Assembly: GCA_963580285.1 (NCBI GenBank)
Contig: OY757015.1
Span: forward strand, 133,122,029 to 133,186,028
DNA length: 64,000 nt
Direction: 5' to 3'
Origin: Lucinisca nassula
Lineage: Eukaryota; Mollusca; Bivalvia; Lucinida; Lucinidae
Made by a program: the position numbers and the translations under genes. The notes under the pieces are model-generated. The model saw only the letters and a list, made by a program, of their open reading frames with translations. It did no database searches and was not told where the DNA came from. This document shows, piece after piece, positions 53,872 to 61,890 of the stretch (position 1 is the stretch's first letter; each line of letters opens with the position of its first letter).

Positions 53872-54216
53872 TAGAGGAGCGTGATAGCTCAGTGGTTAGT
53901 GCACTTGCCTCTGATGCTAGAGGTCCCGGGTTCGATCCCCGGCAGTGGCGATAAAATATCGGTGTCCGAACACGCTCCACTGGCATCATTTGCAGGGATG
54001 AATGTCATGAAGTGCACCGTCCTTCGGATCGGGACGTTAACTGGAGGCCCCCTGTGCAGGGAGAACCATTCCCTGTGCAGGTTAAAGATCCCTGTCGTAA
54101 TTACATGATTACTGTGTAGGCTTTCATCCTGCAAACCTGGAGCGTATGTAATGTACACCTGCGGTAATGGTCAAATATGACCGACGCAGTATCAGTAGAT
54201 AGATAGATAGATAAAC
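53872..54216 (+). mobile_element. SINE-5, tRNA-headed, with (GATA)n tail
   Basis: Head GTGATAGCTCAGTGGTTAGT with GGTTCGATCCC, then a body of about 250 bp including the nearby repeats CCCCTGTGCAGGGAGAACC and TTCCCTGTGCAGG, and a GATA tail. It does not carry the GACGTTAAAC tail of the other families. No clear target duplication was seen. Single copy in the window, in GPCR intron 3. Confidence 0.75.
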
Positions 54217-54499
54217 TACGACTTAATTAGACAAGTAACTGTTTTATACAAGTTTTAGAACTATATCTACTTACCATTTGTGCCAAGCAAACTGTTGCAT
54301 CAAATGGTGTTTGTCAGGTTTTAGCCCCCTTATTGATGTTCCTTTTTCTTCACTGCCGGAATATAAAACCAGATCCTGCACTCTGTGTGAGCATTTTTTA
54401 TTTTCATTTGACACGGACGTGTGACTCGAGGCAGCATGAATGACATTTCTCTTTAAAGAATTGTGATTTCTGCTTGAGGTACATGTAAGTCCTCGTAGG

Positions 54500-54990
54500 T
54501 TTGTTTTGTTTGAATTGAGGTTTATCGTCTCCGTCAACACTATATTGGTCATTTTGGAGATGTTGCTTCCAATTTGTTATGGACTCCTACCCGACATTGA
54601 GATGAAATGACACCTCGAGCCCTACAACTAAAAGGAACTGCTTATGGGGAATGGGTACACCTTCAGGGTAGGCAACTCCTGCAAAAGTATTTTGTCTCCC
54701 ATGTCAATAGGGGTCAACTCTTAAAGGAAAGAATTTGCTCCAGAGGAGCAAATTCTTTCCTTTAAGAGTTGACCCCTTTTTCAGTGGGACAGGGCTTATA
54801 GAAATGCGAACAGGAAGTCCCGAAAGTTGTCTCCCTTTGAAAAATGGCGGAAAAATCTGCCAGGTGTTCCCATTCCCCTTAAGTAGCGGAAAGACTTGCA
54901 CCACTTTTCCTGGGTAGGCTCCGTCAGTTTCAGCTTCGCGAGAGGAAGCTTCATTCAGCCCAATCTGTTTCTCCAAACGTGGGCTGGGTC
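54500..54990 (-). mobile_element. SINE-1 split by a MITE-D
   Basis: The tail half (54500-54635) and head part (54890-54990, to CCCAATCTGTTTCTCCAAAC) are separated by the MITE-D at 54642-54882. Confidence 0.7.
54642..54882 (-). mobile_element. MITE-D, complete, inserted in SINE-1
   Basis: TTATGGGGAATGGGTACACC to GTGTTCCCATTCCCCTTAA; intact 60-bp central palindrome. Confidence 0.85.
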
Positions 54991-54999
54991 GCCTTAGCT

Positions 55000-56240
55000 G
55001 TAGAGAGGGCTTTATTTGATTAAGCAAATTCTTCTGATACCGAGGCCCCGTTTTGGATTTACATCTGTCTATTTTAGATGGGTTTGTTTCGTGCAAAATT
55101 TATGATAAACGCGATGATTTTGATTTTGAGATTGTACATTTTCCTTTCTTGAATGGTGATGTTCCACGTGCGCCATCCTATGGCGTTTATATTTCGCAAT
55201 TGATTCGATCTGCCAGAGTGTGAAGTCATGTAACTGACATCAACACTCGTTATAAATTTTTAACGGCTAAACTTCTTAATCAGGGTTCTCGGTACCATAA
55301 ACTACGCAAAGCCTCTTCAAAATTTTATAGACGTCATTCTGATTTAATTTCAAAATTCAATATTGGACTTAAATCTCTTCTGCAACAAGGTCTATCGGAA
55401 CCCGAATTTTATGGTGACTTAGTATACTCGTACAAGTTCAGAAAAATATATAACCGCAATGACTTCAGCACCCAATTTCGTAAAATCATTCTTCGATTTA
55501 AAAAGATTGGGTACAACATAAATGTTATACGACAGACTGCATGCATGGTAGTTAACCCAATCACGGTTGACAACTTTGCTTCCCTCTTTAATTGCACGCC
55601 GGTGGGTCAGGCCTCAGATTCTATGACGGTTCAAGTGCTTATTGAGAATTAGAGAGATCTAATTCAAGGTAATGTTGACTAGTGCCTGATGCTCTTGTCG
55701 GACCCACCGGAGTCTAACTGTTGGTTTTCTTTTGCTCGAGCATTTCAGTGGTTTCTTGCTGTCGAGTCCTCACCGTTGTTTCATCTCTGTGGTTGTTTGA
55801 TTATTTGTGTTCACGGAGATGTTGCACTGATGAGTTAGGAGGCCTTCATGCGGACTGAACAAATTAATTGTCTAAATCGCGACGGAAGTAAGGGCGAGGA
55901 TTGTGGCCACGTAAAATCGATTTAAGCCCCCCCCCCCCCCCCCCCCCAGTGGAATTCGATTCCGCTGACCGTTCCAAGGCGGTTCTTCTGTCGCGGTTTA
56001 TTTTTGTTATGGTTTGTCGTTGGGTGTCTGTGATGCTTATTTATATTATTTTATTTTTGATAGCCTATTGGCCATTTTGTGGGAAAGTAACTGTCCTTTT
56101 GGCCTTCCACTATTGATGTTTCCTTTAGGTCTGTTGTTTCATGTTTGTGTTTCTTTCCCTTTGGTGTCTCTGATGGGAGCTGTGAGTTAATTGTATCGAT
56201 TCCTGATCGTTGCCTTCGCTTCTATTTTTAATCTTTTTGA
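55000..56240 (+). mobile_element. 3' part of a retroelement (Penelope-like or related), in GPCR intron 3
   Basis: From about 55010 to the stop at 55653 the sequence translates into a reverse-transcriptase C-terminal region: TEAPF, then (after a one-base shift) LDLHLSILDGFVSCKIYDKR, FPFLNGDVPRAPSYGVYISQ, LIRSARV, a TGA, KLLNQGSRYHKLRK, LSEPEFYGDLVY, NPITVDNFASLFNCTPVG. The FLDL block after the catalytic palm and the SYGVYISQLIR block resemble Penelope-like elements, though class assignment is uncertain. A 3' untranslated region follows to about 56240, with a 21-C run at 55927-55947. The element is 5'-truncated and inactive (one frameshift, one stop). It lies in the same orientation as the host gene and ends about 100 bp before exon 4. 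Confidence 0.65.
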
Positions 56241-56337
56241 TTGGAAATATTTTATGGTGAGTGACAACTATTTGCATAAATCGCAAGCAATCGGGGTATC
56301 ATATTGTTACCATGCAATTACGTTCTATATTTTGCAG

Positions 56338-56604
56338 GGAAACAGAAGGATTGTGAGTGAAGCTTTCGCCATTGCTAAGCTGGGCATTGTAATCAACTCT
56401 TCTATCAACTTTCTGTTGTACTGTGTCAGCGGAAAACGGTTCCGGAGGGAACTTCTGAGCGTCGTCTGTGGCAAGATCGTGAAACTTCGTCAAGGGTCAT
56501 CGTCTTATTCGACGTCAGATACGCACCACTCCATGGTCACTAAAACAAAGTCGGCGGCATCCAATACAGATTCCGGTGTGCTGGTCGACAAAAACCAAAT
56601 CTGA
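56338..56604 (+). CDS. Class A GPCR, last coding exon (TM7 and C-tail) with stop
   Basis: Exon after TATATTTTGCAG; phase 0, 88 codons and TGA. It encodes TM7 (about 300-322) with NSSINFLLY (312-320), the counterpart of NSxxNPxxY with Phe in place of Pro, then a helix-8-like basic stretch (SGKRFRRELL) with Cys336 as a possible palmitoylation site, and a Ser/Thr-rich cytoplasmic tail (344-372) suited to phosphorylation. The complete protein from the four exons is 380 residues, normal for a class A receptor. A possible ATTAAA polyadenylation signal follows at 56666-56671. A retroelement fragment ends only about 100 bp upstream of this exon. Confidence 0.88.
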   Translation, partial: GNRRIVSEAFAIAKLGIVINSSINFLLYCVSGKRFRRELLSVVCGKIVKLRQGSSSYSTSDTHHSMVTKTKSAASNTDSGVLVDKNQI

Positions 56605-57289
56605 AGTTGTTTGCTTTGTGTCATTGATCCATAGACAGAAAATATCACGCGAGTGACCACTTCATATTAAATATATGAAACGAGAATCCATCGAGTTTCA
56701 TACTTTTCTTTATTGAAATGACCAGGACTATCTGATTCTTTGATCATATGACCTGGTTTTCGTCGCCGATTGGACACAGAGGTCCGATGATGTCTTCAGC
56801 AAAAGTCATTACAATGTCATGGACGGTGCATGAGCGAAAATTTGCTATACTTGACGTGTGAGCCAACGACTTTATATAAATGTATATTTGTATTGCAAAT
56901 TTCTAGCCCCAAATCGCATTTTCAAACTCAAAGCGGTGTCCTTCGAAAACAATACCTCAAACAAAACGGCATCCTTTCATGCTGCACCCAGTAACACGAA
57001 TCGCTGTACGCAAAAAGGATTGACTCAGCCAATCTGATTACAGCAAATCTTAGCACCGCCCATTACGTGTACGTGACATTCATCACTTTTAACCGGCAGG
57101 CTAAACTTGCTTGACGTTCAAGAAAAAAAAAATAATAATAAATAAATAAATTAAAATGGAATGAAACGAATATCAATCGAGCGATCACCGCCTTTTCTTG
57201 AATCAGAATATTTAGCGTCGTAAATTGCAGTAATAGGGAGACAGAATTTAATTTAATATTTTTGCGCCAGACCACAGCGATGTAATTCT
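56605..57289. other. 3' flank of the GPCR gene
   Basis: Probable 3' untranslated region for the first tens of bases. No repeat or second gene recognised. Confidence 0.4.
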
Positions 57290-57302
57290 GTCTAATTAGG
57301 GA

Positions 57303-57626
57303 CCGGCCCCGATAGCTCAATTGGTAGAGTGTCCGCTCCGGGGAACGGGAGGTCACGGGTTCGATCCCGAGCCGCGACATACCAAAGTCGTTAAAAATGG
57401 TACTAGCTGCTCCTCGCTTGGCACTCAGATTTACGGGGTAGAGCTAGGACTGGTCGACCCAGTGTCAGGATATGTGACTGGGTGTGGCATCATGTAATGT
57501 GTCTGGGACATGATACTTCAGTGAGGTAGCACTATAAAAGTGATCACTGAGCAACCAGACACCGTCGTGATATGACTGAAAAATTGTTGAAAGCGACGTT
57601 AAACCCGAATTCACACACACACACAC

Positions 57627-57666
<40 letters not shown>
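57303..57666 (+). mobile_element. SINE-2, complete, with 13-bp target duplication
   Basis: Same structure as the copy at 12651 (head, body, GCGACGTTAAAC tail, (CA)n). Flanked by GTCTAATTAGGGA at 57290-57302 and 57667-57679. Confidence 0.92.
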
Positions 57667-57668
<2 letters not shown>

Positions 57669-57792
57669 CTAATTAGGGAAAAATCCAGCCTAAAAGCGCT
57701 TCATGTTTTAAGATTTAACAGATGAATTTTACGAGTAGTGGAGACTTAGATCGTTCGGTGCACCCATATAATTAATTTATACATGTAAATCA

Positions 57793-57851
57793 AACCGTCG
57801 TGATATGACTGAAAAATTGTTGAAAGCGACGTTAAACCCGAATTCACACAC
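57793..57851 (+). mobile_element. SINE-2, severely 5'-truncated, with 12-bp target duplication
   Basis: Only the last 59 bases of SINE-2 (ACCGTCGTGATATGACTG to the CA tail), flanked by ACATGTAAATCA at 57781-57792 and 57852-57863. This is a hallmark of incomplete target-primed reverse transcription. Confidence 0.85.
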
Positions 57852-57925
57852 ACATGTAAATCAGTGTTTGTTTACTGTCGTCGACAAATAACCTGCTACC
57901 TTTTTGGTACATGTACACCATATCA

Positions 57926-58187
57926 ACACACCCGTGCGACATAATGTATTTTTCACATTTCCTGAATGGGTACTTTTCTGATGAAAATCCTTGACATTTT
58001 TCTTATAAATGCTCAAAATATAGTTTGAGGGTGTTCGTTAGAACCGCCTCACTGAGGCGGTTCTAACGAGTACCCACAGCCTATGTCTTGGAGCCGAAAT
58101 AAGAAAAATAATGAAGACCCCGTAAACCCCAGTTTTCTCTATATAAAGTGGGGTTTATGGGGGTCCTTATTTCACGGACTTGTTCAC
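57926..58187 (-). mobile_element. PAL-A2, complete, inverted
   Basis: ACCCGTGCGACATAATGTAT, hairpin GTTCGTTAGAACCGCCTCAC / complement, AAACCCCAG ... GTGGGGTTT stem, end CACGGACTTGTTCACG. Confidence 0.8.
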
Positions 58188-58465
58188 GCGATGAGTCAAC
58201 GGGACAATGAAGGTTACTTGCCGTCGTCATGATTTATGGCTGCTTTACATTTGAGCAAAAACGACTGCCATGCAACTTGACTTATCCCGCAACAGCTTTC
58301 ACTAGTAAGGTCTGTCGGTGAGACAGATTTGGGGGAACAAAACGATGAAAAAGATCAACACTGAAAAAGAATTTTATTTGAAAAAAAAACAAAACAAACA
58401 AACAAAAAACACGAACATAACGTAATCAAAAATGATTCTAATATTGAAAGAACTTTAAATCACCA
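58188..58465. other. No recognised feature
   Basis: A-rich tract at 58380-58410; otherwise nothing. Confidence 0.4.
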
Positions 58466-58466
58466 T

Positions 58467-58713
58467 CACGAAAACACGCCTATAAAATTTGACCCCCTTG
58501 AACCCTACTTTTATATAGTAAAACTGGGGTTTACAGGGGTAAACCTTATTTTTCTTATTTCTGCTCTAAAATAAAGATTGGCGGTACTCTAACGAGTACC
58601 CACAATCCATATTTTGAGCAGAAATAAGACAAATATCACAATTTTTCATCTTAAAATGTTCGTTTTTCCGGCGGTAAAGTTTACAATGTATTTGTATAGG
58701 CGTGTTTCGTAAT
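58467..58713 (+). mobile_element. PAL-A, complete ends, one hairpin arm deleted
   Basis: ATCACGAAAACACGCCTATA to GTATAGGCGTGTTTCGTAAT. The first arm is lost (GGCGGTACTCTAACGAGTAC), so the hairpin cannot form fully. Confidence 0.85.
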
Positions 58714-58737
58714 GCAATGCTGAATCACAGGAATTAA

Positions 58738-58840
58738 TAAATCGAATTATGGATATCCTTAAATCGATTTATGGATATCCATTATTCGGCTGATTTATGG
58801 ATATCCTTAAATCGAATTATGGATATCCATAATTCAACTC
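58738..58840. repeat. 22-bp palindrome array, short
   Basis: About four to five units of the palindrome with half-site GAATTATGGAT, some as ATTTATGGATATCC. Confidence 0.85.
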
Positions 58841-58929
58841 TGCAAATAAACATAATAAATAATGACTGCTCCCTTTGCAAAAAAAAGGTTTACGATTTAG
58901 GTGTGTAATAAAAGCCGGGATGGAGGGGG

Positions 58930-59095
58930 AGGTGAGTGAGTGAGTTTCAGTTTTACGTCCCACCAACAGCTAAGGTCATACGGAGACGGGACCTCGGTTT
59001 AAAGACTCATCCGAAAGTCTGGAGAAGCCCGGGATCGATCCTGCGATCCCTGGTTTACAAGGCGAGTAGCGTAACCACTGCACCACGGAGGCTTC
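58930..59095 (-). mobile_element. SINE-3, inverted
   Basis: Complement of SINE-3, from GTTTTACGTCCCACCAACAG to CACCACGGAGGCTTC. TGGAGGGGG lies at 58921-58929 and 59096-59104. Confidence 0.85.
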
Positions 59096-59154
59096 TGGAG
59101 GGGGCGGTAATGTAGGGTAGGCTTAGCCTATGGTATAGGAGAGATATGTTTTGT

Positions 59155-59700
59155 TGTATTTCAGTTTTAACGTCCCCTTCAATACTTTTTAGGTCATTTT
59201 GGAGACGTTGCATCCAATTATGTTGGGCATTAAGCCTTCATTGAGATGAAATGACTTCTCAATCCCGCCGGCCTCGGTAGCTCAGTCGGATGCGGTGACT
59301 GGTGGTCAGCTTGACGTGGGTTCGATATCTGTCAGGGTCGACAACATTCTTTCATGGAGACTGATCATGAAATATTTTCTACGGTCATTCTCTCCCTTTC
59401 GCTGATTCAAGAGGGGCAATTGTCCGTTTCTGGCGAAAGAATGTGCACTGTACTGGTTAACTGCTTACGTATAAGCCTGCCCAGAAAAACTGTGGATAGG
59501 TAAACTGACCGGCCCAAAAATGACCTAAATTAGTGTTGACTGGGACGTTAAACTCAAATACAAACAAACATCTCAATCCCTGTCGCCCATTGACTCGCAC
59601 GACTTTGTTTGGACAGGCTAAGGCCTTATAAACGGTTTACCAGTACTCTCAGCTCATGCAGCCAAATCTATTTCTCCAAGCACTAATGGGCAGGGGCCAG
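59155..59700 (-). mobile_element. SINE-1 interrupted by a tRNA-headed relative
   Basis: SINE-1 pieces at 59155-59266 and 59571-59700 enclose the insertion at 59267-59570. Confidence 0.85.
59267..59570 (+). mobile_element. tRNA-headed SINE-1 relative, with 10-bp target duplication
   Basis: Head GCCTCGGTAGCTCAGTCGG with GGTTCGATATC, then SINE-1-like mid-body pieces (TAAGCCTGCCCAG) and the tail GACTGGGACGTTAAACTCAA with (CAAA)n. TCTCAATCCC flanks it at 59257-59266 and 59571-59580. It links SINE-1 to a tRNA-derived head. Confidence 0.88.
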
Positions 59701-60300
59701 GATGTATATCTGAATCTGCCTGGTACTCCATACATCTAAGGTAAAGTATTATATGGATATACATGTTAATACTATATATATATACAGTGGAATTCTGCTA
59801 TTAAGACCTCCTAAAATTAAGACTAATTCTGCTTTAAAAAGCTTATTTAGAAGGGTGCAGTTATTCTTTCTTTGTGAATTCTGCACACAATGCCCTCTGG
59901 TCAGGGACCACCTATGGAACTGTTCAAAAGTGGTCTTAATATAGGAATTTTACTGTATAACGACCATGTGCATTTTTCCCCAGAAAGCATGCACGGATTG
60001 CCTGTTTGGATCATTATAATCTTACGCAGGCTTTCAGTGTCCTTAGGTGCGCAGTCCTCAGAGGTGATTCCAGAGGGACAGGATGCGTTTGCCTGAATTT
60101 CCAGATCTTACGACTGGTTCAGATGTCTAACTGCACACGTGGCGGGCGTTCAGCGTATGGCGTCCGTTGCTTTGGAAGCCTTACGGGCTGAAAAGGCGGT
60201 CCCGTTGACTGGCCATCATCTTCCAGCGATGATGAAGACCTTGGAGGTTTTTACATTAAACAATCACGTGTCTTAGGGAGAAATCAGTAAACCAAAAGCT
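59701..60300. other. No recognised gene
   Basis: Short TA run at 59774-59786. Nothing recognised. Confidence 0.4.
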
Positions 60301-60307
60301 TTGGCGG

Positions 60308-60632
60308 TGATTTATGGACACCCATAATTCGAATTATGGGTATCCATATATAGATCTGAATTATGGATATCCATAAATCGAATTATGGATATCCATAATT
60401 CGAATTATGGATATCCATAAATCAGAGGAATAATGGATATCCATAGAACGAATTATGGATATCTATACGTCACTGAATTAATGATATCCCTAAATCGAAT
60501 TATGGACATCCATAATTCGATTTATGGATATCCCTAATTCAAATTATGGATATCCTTTATTCGGCTAATTTTTGGATATCCATAAATCGAATTATGGATA
60601 TCCATAATTCGATTTATGGATATCTATAAATA
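60308..60632. repeat. 22-bp palindrome array, about 14 units
   Basis: Units are a 22-bp palindrome with half-site GAATTATGGAT, centred on GATATC, with alternating TAATTC / TAAATC joints. Confidence 0.92.
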
Positions 60633-60744
60633 CGGATAAGATAGTAAAACGGCGCCCCATATATGCAAATGTTTCATAAAATGTTTGGCATCAGTTACAG
60701 AGGAACTGAAAACGGGAGTGTATTTTTGTGATAATTCAGGGATA

Positions 60745-60870
60745 ATTTTTCTTATTTCTCCATAAAAAGGTATGTTGTGGGTACTCATTAGAACCGCCTC
60801 ATCCCACAAAAACATGTGGGTACTCACTGGAATTGCCTTAATGAGGCGGTTGTAGCAAGTACCCACAATT
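60745..60870 (+). mobile_element. PAL-A remnant
   Basis: GTGGGTACTCATTAGAACCG, a second arm copy, and AATGAGGCGGTTGTAGCAAG. Confidence 0.55.
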
Positions 60871-60904
60871 TTGGAAAAAATCGGTCTCAGGAACATATGC
60901 TTGA

Positions 60905-60965
60905 GCAAACAGTGTAGACATAGATCAGAAGGAACAGTCTGATCAGGGTCTGCACTGTTTGCCAT
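60905..60965. repeat. PAL-C hairpin
   Basis: GCAAACAGTGTAGACATAGA ... CTGATCAGGGTCTGCACTGT. Confidence 0.7.
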
Positions 60966-60982
60966 TAAGTAAAAGCTATTCT

Positions 60983-61045
60983 AAATGTGGGTACTCATTC
61001 AAATAACCTCGGCAAGACTATTTTTAATGAGTATCCACAATGTTA
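60983..61045 (+). repeat. PAL-A hairpin scrap
   Basis: ATGTGGGTACTCATTCAAAT ... TTTTTAATGAGTATCCACAA: an inverted repeat that keeps the PAL-A outer arm but not its core. Confidence 0.5.
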
Positions 61046-61890
61046 ATTTTGTCATGCTGAGCTAGAATAGAAGACCCTTCCCATTTTAATTGTAGCTCAG
61101 CTGATTGGTCCATTCAAAACTGTACATGATAACAGTACATTTATAAAAATTTATTAGTACTGCCAGCTTCAAAGGAAAGTACTGGTAGCTGTGGATTAAG
61201 TTTTTAAATTTTACTATATCCTGAACAGTTTTGATAATCTTCATCAAACAACTTTAGAAACTTTTAAACAACATTAAAAATAGTCTTGTTCACTATCAAG
61301 GCACTTTGAGTAAATTTTGCCTTGATAGTGAAAGGGACTTTTATAAAGTTAACGTTATTTACATGTAAACGTTTTAGACACTGTTTTCCGATAAGCTGAA
61401 CTGTTCAAGATATAACAAAATGCAAACACGTTTAGAGAAAAAATATGCAAGAGACTAGTTTGGGCCCGAACGCTAACCTGACCCTAAGTATCTCTGTGAT
61501 TATGGGTATCGAAGAAATTTTTGAGTGCCCCCACCCGGAAAATCAATCTGACCGCGAATCTTGCTTGTATGTTACTTTCCTGTGTTAAATACACTATTAG
61601 TTACCAAGTTCGCACCAAAACACCGGTCTGTAAACGATATTCCCATGTCCACAACAGAATATTCGTTTCTATACACCAAAACTAATAAAAAAACAAAACA
61701 AAACAAAAAAAAAAAACAAAAAAAAAACACTAAAGTAGACGAAAATCCTGTGTTCGCGCCTGAACACGTCCAAACAGAAATCGTGTGTTCACATCTGAAT
61801 ATTAAGACATTTGATGAGCAACTAATTTTACGGACCAGTTTGATTGACCCTGGTGCATCGAAAACCCAGCTTAAGACTCCCGCTCAGAAT
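61046..61890. other. 3' flank of the zinc-knuckle gene
   Basis: A-rich tract 61684-61733 and inverted phrases ACTATCAAGGCACTTTGAGT / TTGCCTTGATAGTG (61291-61330). No clear polyadenylation signal was seen on the - strand. Confidence 0.4.

Larger units (their letters stand above)
53081..56337 (+). other. GPCR intron 3 (3.26 kb)
   Basis: GT..AG intron in phase 0 between TM6 and TM7. It holds a MITE-D core (53193-53272), SINE-1 (53294-53601), a five-unit minisatellite (53626-53850), SINE-5 (53872-54216), a SINE-1 broken by a MITE-D (54500-54990) and the 3' part of a retroelement in sense orientation (about 55000-56240). Stretch 54220-54500 shows nothing I recognise. Confidence 0.75.
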
